Part shown: piece after piece, positions 1 through 9,764 of the stretch
How positions within the stretch are numbered: position 1 is the first letter of the stretch
Layout: the number at the start of each line of letters is the position of its first letter
From: Symbiodinium natans
Taxonomy: Eukaryota; Sar; Dinophyceae; Suessiales; Symbiodiniaceae
NCBI GenBank assembly: GCA_905221605.1
Contig: CAJNDS010001902.1
Location: forward strand, 1 to 62,500
Reading direction: 5' to 3'
Length of the DNA stretch: 62,500 nt
Program-made: the position numbers and the translations under genes
The notes under the pieces: model-generated
Told to the model about the DNA's origin: nothing
The model's database searches: none
Seen by the model: only the letters and a program-made list of their open reading frames with translations

Positions 1-1144
1 TGTGTTGACGTAGCCACTCTGTCAGATTGTCACGTAGAGGTTGCATGGGGATAGCGCAGGTGGAGCCGTTGAAGTCTAGGATGGTGTAGTCCGGGCCGAA
101 GATTTCTCTTGTGAAGCGCCATTCTGCGTGTCTGGGGCTGAAAAACTTGAGGACGTGTATCATCATGTGGATGTCGGCGCGTGAGAAGATATTGTTCTGC
201 AAACAGGACTCGTTGTTCCTGGTTTGCCATTCCTGTAATTTGGTGTTGACGTAGAGGATGAGCTTGTGCACCCCGAGGATTTCAGGAGGGAGGTACTGCT
301 GGTACTCCTCAACCGTGTGCTGTCGGGTGATCGCCAAGATCGCATTCCACTCCATGTCATCTTGAAGTTGGCGTTCTAGGTGCGAGGGGCGTGGGTTGGC
401 TTTCTGGATGAAGATGACGCGTCCATCATGTAGCGGTTTCGTGGTGGGGGCTGGCAGGTCTTCTAGGAACAACTTGTCACCAATCTGGAAACCTTTTCTG
501 GCCATTGTGGCTATGCGGACCGTGGTCTCGTACCACTGCGAGGCAATCAGAGCTGTGTTAGCTGATTCATACTTGGAGAAGACAATCTGGGCGATGTGGG
601 GTAGGCACAGTGCCGCACCGGGATGTGGGTGGTCATCTCGAAGAGGTTTTTCAACGTAGTGACCTTTGATGTGATTGGGGATGCGGCGGATGATTCGCTG
701 AATGTTGAGCTCATGCTTGGTTTTGTCACGTACCTCTTGGCCGAGAAATTTTGAAACCGGGGTGAGCATCTGATTTTGAGTTGGTAGTAGACACACAAAT
801 GTGGCCGTCGTAGATGTGCTGGAGGAGATGTAGAGGTCCTGAAAGCCATGGAATGTCATCATCATGTTCTTGAGCGCTTGGTAGGTGATGGCATTCCTGA
901 TATTGATGTGCCAGCCTTCGTATGCTTTGAAGTACAACGGGTCGATGACTTTGTGTAGGGGCGCCTTCTCCGTGTAGTACGCTGGGGCCGTGTGGTACGT
1001 GTCGTCGAGGTAGTTGTACCGTTGGTAAAAGGGTTCCATGCTGTAGTGTGGATCTCTGCGCAGATGCTCCATTTCGAGTTCGTGCTCATCCATGAAGATC
1101 ACGTGGAGGGGACCGGTCAGGAAGTCCAGTATGTGGCTCCACAT
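1..1144 (-). CDS. Hypothetical protein, 3' end truncated by window edge
   Basis: An open minus-strand frame runs from an ATG at 1144 to the left edge without a stop (381 codons seen). A TGA lies just upstream in the same frame, before the codons for EHDHS. The protein begins MWSHILDFLTGPLHVIFMDE and has mixed globular composition, rich in His, Tyr and Ile, with later segments such as GFQIGDKLFLEDLPAP and FSPRHAEWRFTREIFGPDYT. Codons strongly prefer C in the third position, as in the neighbouring genes, which supports coding. I recognise no domain. It is the last gene seen of the leftward array and sits 290 bp downstream of the 301-aa ORF. The product could be a structural or accessory protein of the element; no function is assigned. 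Confidence 0.7.
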   Translation of the reverse strand, partial: MWSHILDFLTGPLHVIFMDEHELEMEHLRRDPHYSMEPFYQRYNYLDDTYHTAPAYYTEKAPLHKVIDPLYFKAYEGWHINIRNAITYQALKNMMMTFHGFQDLYISSSTSTTATFVCLLPTQNQMLTPVSKFLGQEVRDKTKHELNIQRIIRRIPNHIKGHYVEKPLRDDHPHPGAALCLPHIAQIVFSKYESANTALIASQWYETTVRIATMARKGFQIGDKLFLEDLPAPTTKPLHDGRVIFIQKANPRPSHLERQLQDDMEWNAILAITRQHTVEEYQQYLPPEILGVHKLILYVNTKLQEWQTRNNESCLQNNIFSRADIHMMIHVLKFFSPRHAEWRFTREIFGPDYTILDFNGSTCAIPMQPLRDNLTEWLRQH

Positions 1145-1434
1145 GTTGGGCTGGGGAAAGGGACGGGGTCGGGTTCGTGCCAAAAAACTGTGGTCATGTT
1201 CTCACGCGTGATAGTGAAGGGATGAGGTCTGCCATGGGTAGGGGAGGGGGGGGGAAAGGGGACGGGGGAGGTGCTTAGGTCGGCATGGCTTCAACTCGCA
1301 TCTTGCCAGTTAACGGCTTCTTTTGGATTCGCAAGAGGGCCTGTATGGCGCAGGTGTGTGATGCTGTGTGCAGTGGCGATCAGGAAGATCACAATGTTCT
1401 CGGCAATCACATCGTCGATTTCCACGGCATGTTT
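1145..1434. other. Intergenic spacer
   Basis: This 290-bp non-coding spacer lies between two leftward ORFs and contains a G-rich run (about 1240-1270). No terminator, hairpin or promoter could be supported by eye. Confidence 0.4.
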
Positions 1435-2340
1435 CTACTTCACCGCCGGGTACATCTCGTCTTCTGAGATTTGGGATCGTCGATCATCTTCTTCTTCAGG
1501 TGGTGGATGGTAGGGCATTGGTGAGTTGTGTGGGGTGTCCTTCTTGGGTTCTGAGGGTTGTGCAGTTGGATCCGGCATTGCGCTATCCTCCTCGCGTCGG
1601 TGGATCGTGTGGTCGCCCTTGTACATGAAGCTTCTCTTGGTCTCCTTGTCGTAGTGCGTGTGATACTGCCAGCCGTTCTGGTGCCATGGGTGTTTCCAGA
1701 GCAGCTGGTGCTGGTGTGAATCTTCTTTGGCTTTTTTGCGTATCGCAGCGAGGCGAACGGCAAAGGGATGGGAATGAAGGGCTTGGGCGAAAGTGTGATA
1801 TGTTGTGTCATTCCACTGGGTGTGGGCCTTCCACTCTGTGTACTTTTCCGGGTCTTCGATGGCCTCCCACGTCGTCAGAACGGGTTGGTCCGCGGGCCAG
1901 TCCGCGGCCACATAGGTGTGTGGATCGAGGTGTGCGAGGGAGATGTCCTGGAGAAGGTCCGAGGTGATGCCGTCGAACTCGGGGTGCAAGCGCGGGTCGT
2001 CCGGTTGGTACTGTTGTCGTCTTTTCTTGGTTGCTTGTGGTGGTTCGTCTTGATGAGGTAGGTGTGCGGGTTGTGGTGTGGGCATGGAGATCTTGTCGAG
2101 GTGGTAGCCGAAGTTCTTGTGCCAATCTTGCAGGTGTCCCCAGATTGAGAGCGCCTCGCTGGTGGGGATCATGATGGGCGTGAAGGGATGGGGTGAGTTG
2201 CCGATTTTGGTGAGTTGTTCAAGTAGAAGTTGGGCGGTGTACCAGCGGATGGGGATGTGGATGTCGGGGAGTTCCAAGTAATCCTGATCGTACGCGGCCT
2301 GCACTGCCTTGTTGAACGCCGTCTGGGTCAACCAACTCAT
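1435..2340 (-). CDS. Hypothetical protein, 301 aa
   Basis: The frame is intact and ends TAG at 1435. An upstream in-frame ATG at 2433 would add 31 low-complexity residues; I prefer the ATG at 2340 because MSWLTQTAFNKAVQAAYDQD begins well-ordered sequence. The first 100 residues look helical and globular (TSEALSIWGHLQDWHKNFGY). A basic patch (TKKRRQQYQPDD) follows, then a region rich in Trp and His, and an acidic, Pro-rich tail (PPPEEEDDRRSQISEDE). I recognise no family. Position and codon bias place it in the same transcription block as the RT gene. A gag-like or nucleic-acid binding role is only a guess based on the basic and acidic segments. Confidence 0.65.
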   Translation of the reverse strand: MSWLTQTAFNKAVQAAYDQDYLELPDIHIPIRWYTAQLLLEQLTKIGNSPHPFTPIMIPTSEALSIWGHLQDWHKNFGYHLDKISMPTPQPAHLPHQDEPPQATKKRRQQYQPDDPRLHPEFDGITSDLLQDISLAHLDPHTYVAADWPADQPVLTTWEAIEDPEKYTEWKAHTQWNDTTYHTFAQALHSHPFAVRLAAIRKKAKEDSHQHQLLWKHPWHQNGWQYHTHYDKETKRSFMYKGDHTIHRREEDSAMPDPTAQPSEPKKDTPHNSPMPYHPPPEEEDDRRSQISEDEMYPAVK

Positions 2341-2683
2341 GAGGTGGGGCGATCGGGGAAAGGTGAATGGGTGATGGTGCGAGTGTGGTTGATCTGAAAA
2401 TGGTTTGGCTTCCGCATTGTCACGCAATCTCACTCATGCTAGTGCCTACTGTCCCTACAGGTCCTGTCAACTTTCAATCGAGTCAAAACTCAGTGTGCGG
2501 ATTGACATGGTGCATGCACTTCAGACCTCTCCGCGGAGCAGGTTTTGTGCTTATGATGCTGGCAGACATGTTGCGCTTGCCGAATCTCCGTCCGGCAGCG
2601 CCATCTCAAGACACACTTCGTCTTAAGGAATTGCATATACCACCCTACGTCAGAGAACTCCGCTGATCTCACTATCATCATCG
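2341..2683. other. Intergenic spacer
   Basis: No frame with the local C-ending codon bias is visible apart from the possible N-terminal extension of the ORF ending at 1435. No repeat or recognisable signal was found. Confidence 0.4.
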
Positions 2684-3624
2684 TCAACTTCCGATGGCTC
2701 GATTCATGCATCTCCGGCATAGGTGGACTGTGTGCGTGCCTTCTTTGGCACACCATCCCCCGCACGCGCAGTACAGTCGGCATCCGTAGTGCTGCCAGGT
2801 GGGATGACTCTGGACACGGGGCATGGGTTTGGGGCTGGGTCTGGGAGTGGGGTCCGTGGGTGCTGGTGGTGCGGGTCTGGGGTCATTGTCTCCTCGGTGC
2901 GATGATGCCGGATGTCTGGTCGACTGAGAATCATGTCGTGCCGGTCCCGGTGCCGTCGATGACGAGGCGCGCGATGTTCTTGGAGACTTGGGTTTAGCTT
3001 TGACTGCGATGGTCTTGGTGACGACTAGTTGGTTTTCTGCTTGCTGGAGGTCCTCAAAGGTGCGGCGGTAGTTCTTGATGCTGTCCATGGTGTCGTCTTC
3101 CAGGATCTTGTACATGCCGTTTTCAGTGATCTGCTGTCTGTCCATCATGTCGATGAACTCGTAGACGGTGCAACCCGGGCGCTTTGTTGGAACTGCCAGC
3201 GAAATGGGTGTGAACCAGTTCAGCGCTTCGGAACTGCGTATCACGGTGTCACCCTTGGCGTCCTGAAAGCTCTTGAGGAGGGTTCTGAACAGGTCAGCTT
3301 GGTGCACGTGTTCACGTAGTTTGAGTGCGGTAGAGTTGATGTCGAAGATCTTCTGTATCGCGTTCATAGTGATGGAATTGTCAAAGAGGAGGTTGGAGAG
3401 GTCCCCGACGCTGATGTCCTCCATAAGTTGGATGACCTGGGTCTTTGCCGTGGAAACTGCACTTTGTAGCGCCAGTTTTTGCTGGCTGAGAGGCTCTGGT
3501 TGAGGCGGATTCTCCGTTCGATGTCGTCGAGGTGGGTCTCTTGAGTCCATGGCCGGCCTTGTTGCTCTGGTAGTGCGGGGACTTCGTCTGCAGGACCGCG
3601 ATCTGTTTCGCCGGGGACGTTCAT
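2684..3624 (-). pseudogene. Frameshifted ORF with C-terminal Cys cluster
   Basis: The N terminus reads best from the ATG at 3624 (MNVPGETDRGPADEVPALPE, then a helical segment ending SASKNWRYK). The rest reads in another frame that is open to 2684, so a -1 shift is needed near 3480, at a run of five A followed by C. The shifted body is helical (MEDISVGDLSNLLFDNSITM) and is followed by a Pro/Ser-rich basic linker. The C terminus carries CACGGWC and, about 10 residues on, CRRC, a spacing that could bind zinc. An alternative start at 3649 stays in the downstream frame but gives a poorly coding RS-like N terminus. The shift may be a mutation, an assembly error or a programmed slip. The Cys cluster suggests a nucleic-acid binding, gag-like role (inference). 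Confidence 0.5.
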
Positions 3625-3649
3625 CTCCGTGGTGGTCGTGCTTCACCAT

Positions 3650-3930
3650 GACTGAGGTGGATGAGCGATGGAAACGTTACTCGATCCAAACAATCTGTCA
3701 TGTTTCAGGATAGTCAGCTGCACAGTACGTGAGTTTCCATATGCAATCAACGTCAAGGGGTTCCGTCACAAAGGGATGGGGGTAAGATGAAGTTTATCAT
3801 GAAACATGAAGGTGCGGGACTCGCGCTTGGTCTCGGTTCTTTTGCTCACTCCAAGCCAAGCGTCGGATGTAGGTGAGATAGAACAGGAATCGTTTTTGGT
3901 GAAAACAAAATTGACCAAAGCGTAACAATG
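3650..3930. other. Intergenic spacer
   Basis: Non-coding by codon bias. It holds TTCCGTCAC near 3768, similar to part of the motif shared by the spacers at 5048 and 12402. Nothing else is recognisable. Confidence 0.35.
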
Positions 3931-4831
3931 TTACTGGATGCTGTGGCGGTGCTGTTGAGGCCAGTTATCATCCAACTTTGCGTTCTGCACGACGTCGTTG
4001 AGTGGACAGATGAATTGCACCGGTTCCGGGTTCCGATTCTTGAGGTCATGGATCTTGAAGATGCTGTAGAGGATCATCTCTTTCGAGCGGGGCCCTGGAG
4101 TTTGATCTGTACTGTCCAATGGGTGCCTGTCTGGAGGATGTCGCTGAGCCGGTTGGGGATCGAAGGCACCTGCACAGGTACTTGATGCTTTGGTCGTATC
4201 GAGAAAGGAGCTGGTCGATGGTGTCCAAGCGAGTTCTTGTCTCGTCCAAGCTTGCGTAGATGGTGGTGTGGGATGTTGGATGAGGGTCCTGCGGGATGGT
4301 GGTATGGAGGCGGAGTCTGTCTCGTAGTTCTTGTAGTTGTTGGCGAGTTTGATGTCCAAGAGCATCTAGTCGTCCTCCTAGTTCCTGTAGTCGTCGGGCT
4401 TGGAGGGTTTGATCACGTTTGATATCGTTGAGCTGTAGGTGAAGATCGCGGATGGAACTTTTGTGTCGGCTGATGTCGTTGGAGGCGGAGGCTCTTGATG
4501 AGTCCGCCCTGTACGCCGCTCGTTTGACGTCCAGGAGTTCTTGTAATACTGATTGGCTGCAGGTGCGCTCGTAGACGAAAGCGAGCTCTTGTTCCAGCTG
4601 GGAGACAGTCTGGTCGAGGGTCCGGATCTTCTCTGCTTGCGAGGATACTGTGTCTATGAGGAGCTTCACCGCGTCGTCCGTGGTCTGGTGGATCGGATCG
4701 TTGGGGTTGGCGATCTCATCTGGGATCTCGGAGGCTGTCTGCATTCTCTCCGGCTGGTTGTTGGGATGTTGCTGGCTTGCTGGCTGAGGATCCGGAATGG
4801 TCTGCTCCTCGTGCATCTTGTTGGTCGGCAT
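3931..4831 (-). pseudogene. Coiled-coil protein, frameshifted near its C terminus
   Basis: The ORF opens at 4831 (MPTNKMHEEQTIPDPQPASQ). Residues about 50-190 form heptad-rich helix, for example LLIDTVSSQAEKIRTLDQTV and LQELRDRLRL, so a long coiled coil is clear. In this frame the ORF ends at 4046, but its last 45 residues lose the local codon bias. The biased signal passes to a second frame (SIPNRLSDILQTGTHWTVQI) at about 4170 and to a third at about 4085 (MILYSIFKIHDLKNRNPEPV), which stops at 3931. Two -1 shifts would restore one product. The gene lies 289 bp downstream of the RT gene. A coiled-coil ORF next to an RT recalls ORF1-type chaperones or multimerising proteins of retroelements; this is inference. 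Confidence 0.55.
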
Positions 4832-5120
4832 GGTGAAGAATTGGATGATCGACTTGCTGGTCTATCAGCCGGGCAACTTCTTCTATGCTACGTCTGTCAC
4901 TGCGTCAGCCACTGAAGAGAAGCGCTCTGGGTGGGTGCGGGAAAGGGTAGGGGCGGACTTCACATGATTGCATGATGTGCATGATCAAAATCACACTTCT
5001 CTGCGGGACACGGGGCTTGGGGAGGAAAGGTTTGGGGACCTCAACGACTGCAATCCGTCACTGCGCATCATGGGCACTTGCTGGCGGTCTTTGATATTGA
5101 TTTTGCTGTGGTACTTCGAG
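4832..5120. other. Intergenic spacer with a motif shared with 12402-12430
   Basis: This non-coding spacer downstream of the RT gene contains TGCAATCCGTCACTGCGCA at about 5049-5067. A near copy, TGCAATCCGTAACTAGCGCA, lies at about 12405-12424 in another spacer of the same array. It may be a transcription or processing signal repeated between genes. Confidence 0.35.
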
Positions 5121-7772
5121 TCATCTATGCACAAACTTCAGCATGTCTGGGTCGTGGGCTTGGTAGAGGGCGCGAAGTTCTCGGAGTTGTTGTAGACGAA
5201 CCGGCTCGGGATACGCTATCTTTGAGATCATGTGGCGTCTCGTTCGGTATGCACTGGCACGGTGGACCATAGGTGTGGATCCCCGTGGCGAAAGAAGCTG
5301 GTGTGTCTGTGAGGGGAGAATGAGGCGAACTTCTTTGCGGTGTAGGTCGATGTTGCATCCGAGGTAGTTGGCTTCTTCTTGTTCTTCCAACAATATGGGC
5401 GGGCCGTAGAACTCTGTTTGGAGAAACTCGCTCCAAGGGCTCGTGTAAGCCCAACTTTGTGGCAGGATGCAAATGCGGTCGTCAACATATCTCTTGGTGA
5501 AGCGGTCGAGAATTGCGCACGATGCCAAGGCTATGCGATATGTCTCATGCCATTGATGTTCTTCGACACAACAGACCATGTGGCACAACACCGGTGACAT
5601 TGGGTGTCCCATTGGGCTACCTCTGGTCTGCTTGTATACTTGTTGCTGGGAGGTGAAGTAGCTGCACTTCAGGACGTACTGAGTGATCTCCCAGATGTCG
5701 TGCATGTAGATGGTGCGTCGACCATGGTTGATCTGCTTGTACTTCCCATTGAACGTTCTGGCCGTCCTAAGCGTCTTTTTGGGGTCGTAGGTGATGGAGA
5801 CGTCCTGCCATGTGTCAAAGCCGTGCTGGGAGTTGGCGAAGTACTTGTCCATGGTGATCATGAGGGCTTGGAGGATACGTTCCTGTGGGACACTGGTGAA
5901 GAAGCCCGCTAGGTCCGCGATCTGCATGTGCATGTCCGCGTTGTTGGAGTTCATGAAGGTGTGAAGTTCCTTGAAGATCTTGTAGGAGTTGTCCTGTTGC
6001 AGCGCTTGGGGGAAAGAGATGTGCATGATGTTGGTGATGATCTTGGCGACCGTGGAGAAGAGCTTCTTGGCGAAGTGCTGGGCGAACGAGACAATGGGCC
6101 GGGACTTGATGAAGCCCTTCTTGCGCTTGGGGAAGATGTAGGACACCGGGACTTTGTCCTTGCGGTTTGGGTTGATGCCCCAGGCGTATCTTGTCTTGAT
6201 GTTTTGGGGAAGTTGGTGCCACGCGTTGTGCGCCGCTGTGGTCGGGGTGATGTTGATCTTGGTGAAGACTTCAGGGTCGCCGTACATCTTGTCCATGAGC
6301 TGTTGGAAGTGGAGGGGGCAGTACGCTAGCGTCTTGTGGGGATGGTGGTCCTCGCACGCGATGATGTAGTCGCTGTACTGGGTTTTGAGGCTTTTGACCA
6401 TGTGGTGGTTCACGTGTTGCTCCTTCACGTTGTGGCTGAGCTGTGCCGCCGGGGCAAGGGCGAGCTGCACGGCCTCCCTGGATGGGATGGAGAGTCCATT
6501 GCGTCTGCACCATTTTCGAACATCTTCCGTCGTCTGCGAAATCCAAGTATCTGGTTCCGGGAAGGTACCCGTCTTGGATGAGTAAGTGACGATGTGGTGT
6601 AGAGGGTCTTCTGGTGATGCGTGTGCGGTCTGAAGGTCGATGACTTGATGTTCACTGAGTTCCTGTGTAGGGTTGGGGCAAGTGCATCTTCTCGTAAGTT
6701 TTGGTCCAAAACACATTCGCTGCCAGTTGTGGCACTGGGCCTCGATGCTGGATCCTGGTTTGGCTACCACCGTGGTCTTCGGAACATGTAGTGGACATAG
6801 TTCGTGGTAGTGGCTCGCGATGATGGCGCGTAGAACTTCTCGGAGATGGCGTTGGCATTCTTCCATAGGTGGCAGCAAACTGGTGACGAGGGGTCTTATG
6901 TTAGGGGTCTCCATATGTCTCTTGTCCAGTGCCTTGACCAATGCTGCCTTGCAGAACTCCTTGTATGGGGATTCAAGGATGTTGGTCATTCGTAGTAGTG
7001 TGTATATGTTCTCGGCCGGGAAGTTGCTGCTCATCAACGTTCTGGTGGTTTTCCATCGCAGAGCCGTGGTGGAGCACAGGGCGGTGAGGAGGCCCCACAT
7101 GCGCGTTTTGGTGTCTATCTGTACCTTGACGGCTCGCCAAGGTCTGGTTTTCCTGCCTAGGTGTCGATGTAGTCGGGCACGTAGTTTGGTTGCCAGCACG
7201 TTGACGTCACAAATGGTCTTGGGTTGGAAGGTGTGGCCTGTGTCTTCTTTGAAGTGTTTGTAGATGAAGGGGGCGTTGAGGGAGGGTTGGAGGTCCGCGA
7301 TGTCTGCCTGCTCAATCATGTGCAACTCTGCCACATCGTCAACGCTGCGGACTTTGATCGGAACGAACTCCCAATATGTGTTGGTGGTGTGCCAGTAGTG
7401 TATGGCTGGTTCTGCGTTGACCAGTTTTTGAGCGGCGAGTGCGTTGTGTTTTCTGCGTCGGTTGTCTTCTCTGACTGTGACTTTCGTGGAGGTGCTGCCA
7501 ATATAGAGGTGCTCAAACATGCGTCCGTGGTCGACTCTCCAGTACACTGCGTTCGGCTGATTGAAAAATTCGAATGTGTAGAGCTCCGGGGTGATACGGT
7601 GAAACTGCTTGAGGCGTACCAGCCTGCGTCGATCTACTTGGCGTCGAGGAAAATGGCAAAGAGCGGTGAGCCAAAACTTGCCGTAGAGCCAAGTGGAGTA
7701 TCTGTGTAAGAAAGGTATGCGGTGAAATGTGTATTGGACCACGCTCTTCGCGATGTCCATGCACTTCACCAT
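5121..7772 (-). CDS. Penelope-like reverse transcriptase with N-terminal GIY-YIG nuclease domain
   Basis: An intact 883-aa frame. Residues about 70-170 look like a GIY-YIG endonuclease: VYWRV and YIGSTS (near 76 and 90), basic REDNRRRKH after it, then ELHMIEQADIADLQPSLN supplying the Glu and Asn usually conserved. A Cys/His-rich stretch lies near 345-365 (CFGPKLTRRCTCP). The reverse transcriptase spans about 540-830: RPIVSFAQHFAKKLF, motif A DLAGFFTSVP (about 620), motif B GSPMGHPMSP (about 718), catalytic YVDD (762-765) and YLGCNIDL (about 803). All three catalytic Asp are present, so the enzyme could be active. Classical Penelope elements carry GIY-YIG after the RT; the N-terminal position matches the permuted Chlamys/Naiad group. 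The protein would cut target DNA and prime reverse transcription there. It is the only gene of the block with a clear function. Confidence 0.85.
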   Translation of the reverse strand: MVKCMDIAKSVVQYTFHRIPFLHRYSTWLYGKFWLTALCHFPRRQVDRRRLVRLKQFHRITPELYTFEFFNQPNAVYWRVDHGRMFEHLYIGSTSTKVTVREDNRRRKHNALAAQKLVNAEPAIHYWHTTNTYWEFVPIKVRSVDDVAELHMIEQADIADLQPSLNAPFIYKHFKEDTGHTFQPKTICDVNVLATKLRARLHRHLGRKTRPWRAVKVQIDTKTRMWGLLTALCSTTALRWKTTRTLMSSNFPAENIYTLLRMTNILESPYKEFCKAALVKALDKRHMETPNIRPLVTSLLPPMEECQRHLREVLRAIIASHYHELCPLHVPKTTVVAKPGSSIEAQCHNWQRMCFGPKLTRRCTCPNPTQELSEHQVIDLQTAHASPEDPLHHIVTYSSKTGTFPEPDTWISQTTEDVRKWCRRNGLSIPSREAVQLALAPAAQLSHNVKEQHVNHHMVKSLKTQYSDYIIACEDHHPHKTLAYCPLHFQQLMDKMYGDPEVFTKINITPTTAAHNAWHQLPQNIKTRYAWGINPNRKDKVPVSYIFPKRKKGFIKSRPIVSFAQHFAKKLFSTVAKIITNIMHISFPQALQQDNSYKIFKELHTFMNSNNADMHMQIADLAGFFTSVPQERILQALMITMDKYFANSQHGFDTWQDVSITYDPKKTLRTARTFNGKYKQINHGRRTIYMHDIWEITQYVLKCSYFTSQQQVYKQTRGSPMGHPMSPVLCHMVCCVEEHQWHETYRIALASCAILDRFTKRYVDDRICILPQSWAYTSPWSEFLQTEFYGPPILLEEQEEANYLGCNIDLHRKEVRLILPSQTHQLLSPRGSTPMVHRASAYRTRRHMISKIAYPEPVRLQQLRELRALYQAHDPDMLKFVHR

Positions 7773-7832
7773 GGAAGAGTGTATGCGGTTGAGTCGTCTG
7801 GAGGGTTGCTGCGTTGTGAGTAGGGTACCTAG

Positions 7833-9545
7833 TCAATGTAGGTATGAAGCGAGGCCTGCTACCACGATAGCGACTGCTGCCGTCCCTGCTGTGTTGGTGA
7901 GCTTGGGAAGTGACCAGGCCTTCACCATGTCCTGGTATGCCTGATCTTTTGGATGCGCCTCCGCATACACCGTGAGTCTCTTGGCAATTTCTTTCTGGGC
8001 CTGTAGTTTAGGCCCAGACATCTTGAGGGTGGAGATCCAGGTTGTTGCTGACGGGGCCGCGTATCTTGATAGCGAGCTGGTGAGTTCATGTACTTGTCGG
8101 ATCTTGTCCATTTTGGCCTTGTCACCTGGTTCTCGCTTCGGAGCTATGCCGCTAAGATACTGGATGAGTTCTTCGTCGTCGAATGCGTTGACGATGTCGA
8201 GGAGGACTTTGTTTTGTCTGCCGCCTGGTGATTCGAACGGGCGGCTGGATGCTGGTTCACCTGTAACCGGGGATCTTGGGCTGGGCTGGTAGGAGGGTGT
8301 GGTGATGCCTCCAATGAGGTTGGGGTCCAGCTCGTCTTCCACGGTAGGCGGGTGGGGGTGAAGTGGGGGAGGGGGTTGAGGTGCTTGTTCGGCCGCTTCG
8401 GATGCTATCGGTTGCGATACTTGGGCGTCGTCGGCGTCGATAACCTGCACAAGGTCGTGGGTGTTGTCCTGAGCGCACGGATCTCGGTGTGGATGTGGTT
8501 GTTTACCGGATGATGGTGAAGTCTTGCTGGTGCCTGTTTCGAAGAAGTTGGGCATCTGGGTTTGGGTAGGTGGGATGATGCCCTGCGGGAAGGGTGTCTT
8601 GCGGCTCTGACTTGCCAGCTGTGCGCGCAATCCTGCTATCTCCGCTTCTTTCTGTGCTAGTTGGGCACGTACTTGGGGTTGTACAGCGGGGGGATTGTTG
8701 TAGCGCATGAGGAGGTCTCCAATGTTGGCGACGAGCATCTCCATGGCTTCCTTCCGTTGGGCTTCAGAGGGCAGCATTTCAGTACCGTTCTTCCACTTCC
8801 AATAGTTGACTGCGATGGTCTCGATGCGAATGTTGCGGTTGCGGATGAAGGTGGAGAGTTTCATGTGAAACACGGCATCGGGTAGTGACTTGTGGCCTTG
8901 GAACTGAGTCCATCTTCCGTTGGCGAGTTGTCGCAACATATAATTGTGCTTGCCCTCGAAGGCCACTTGCCAGAGTTTTATGTCGAAAGGATCCATACCT
9001 GCCGTGCCATTTTTCTTGGCCGATGACGTGGCAGGTACGATTCTGGGCATCTGGACTCCTCCATACTGGTTTTTGTCGTAGAGCAGCTCGGTGGAATCCC
9101 AATGGTCTGGAAGGTCATTGTTGGGCTGGTGGAAGATGTCCTGGAGCACTTCCTTGGCGCGTTCTTTGGGGTTAGGGCGGGCTGGGGTAGGGGCCGAAGA
9201 TTGAGTAGATTGGATGGGAGAGTTCCCGTATATCGGGAGTCGCTGATCGTGACGGTGGCGATCTCGTCGTGGGTTGTACGCCGAATCTTGTCCGTGATGA
9301 AGAGGCGTGTGGGACGTTGTGAATGTGGATCTGGGGGTCAAAGTTGGTCCCGAGCTAGGACGTGGGTTGGAGTGGAATGTGCGCGTGGATCTCGGTGATG
9401 CCGACCTAGTGCGATGCCTCCTAGATGGTCTTGGCGTGCTGAATCTTCTGGGTGATCTGGATCGTCTGGAACGGTTGCCTCGTCTGTGTGAGTCTGCATG
9501 CCATTGAGCATGTCGTTGATCGTGGCGATCACGTCTGTCTGCCAT
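7833..9545 (-). CDS. RS-rich, tail-anchored hypothetical protein, 570 aa
   Basis: An intact ORF starting MADRRDRHDQRHAQWHADSH and ending 60 bp before the RT start. Residues 1-60 are Arg/Ser/His-rich, like an RS domain (RSRRSRSPRRFSTPRPSRRH), and probably bind RNA or are phosphorylated. Residues about 140-285 are globular (MDPFDIKLWQVAFEGKHNYM; LSTFIRNRNIRIETIAVNYW). A short coiled coil lies at 293-312, followed by a disordered Pro/His-rich linker. The last 20 residues contain one hydrophobic segment, TAAVAIVVAGLASYL, consistent with a C-terminal membrane anchor. No family is recognised. The RS-rich start resembles that of the ORF at 14371, so the two may be related. Its position directly upstream of the RT and its basic N terminus suggest a gag-like nucleoprotein; this is inference. 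Confidence 0.65.
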   Translation of the reverse strand: MADRRDRHDQRHAQWHADSHRRGNRSRRSRSPRRFSTPRPSRRHRTRSASPRSTRTFHSNPRPSSGPTLTPRSTFTTSHTPLHHGQDSAYNPRRDRHRHDQRLPIYGNSPIQSTQSSAPTPARPNPKERAKEVLQDIFHQPNNDLPDHWDSTELLYDKNQYGGVQMPRIVPATSSAKKNGTAGMDPFDIKLWQVAFEGKHNYMLRQLANGRWTQFQGHKSLPDAVFHMKLSTFIRNRNIRIETIAVNYWKWKNGTEMLPSEAQRKEAMEMLVANIGDLLMRYNNPPAVQPQVRAQLAQKEAEIAGLRAQLASQSRKTPFPQGIIPPTQTQMPNFFETGTSKTSPSSGKQPHPHRDPCAQDNTHDLVQVIDADDAQVSQPIASEAAEQAPQPPPPLHPHPPTVEDELDPNLIGGITTPSYQPSPRSPVTGEPASSRPFESPGGRQNKVLLDIVNAFDDEELIQYLSGIAPKREPGDKAKMDKIRQVHELTSSLSRYAAPSATTWISTLKMSGPKLQAQKEIAKRLTVYAEAHPKDQAYQDMVKAWSLPKLTNTAGTAAVAIVVAGLASYLH

Positions 9546-9764
9546 GGCGCGGGGGTCTGGGGATGCTGATATGTTCAGCTGTTAGTGAAGAAGCCTACGT
9601 GAGGCACGCAACGGCTGTGTCAGGCGCAAGAAACACTACACTTGCAGAACAGCGTGTTCCGAAAATTGCATGCAGGATGTGAGGTGCATATGGCTGCAAC
9701 TTCTCTCAACGGGTGCATGTGGCTGAGTTCGTTCCATCGTGAAACTGTCGTTGCTGGGACTTCA
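9546..9764. other. Intergenic spacer
   Basis: A 219-bp spacer without coding bias or recognisable signal. Confidence 0.35.

Noticed and set aside
9338-9532. Small frames inside the large ORFs (for example 9338-9532 and 10208-10606)
   Set aside because: They are alternate-frame shadows of intact, codon-biased genes.
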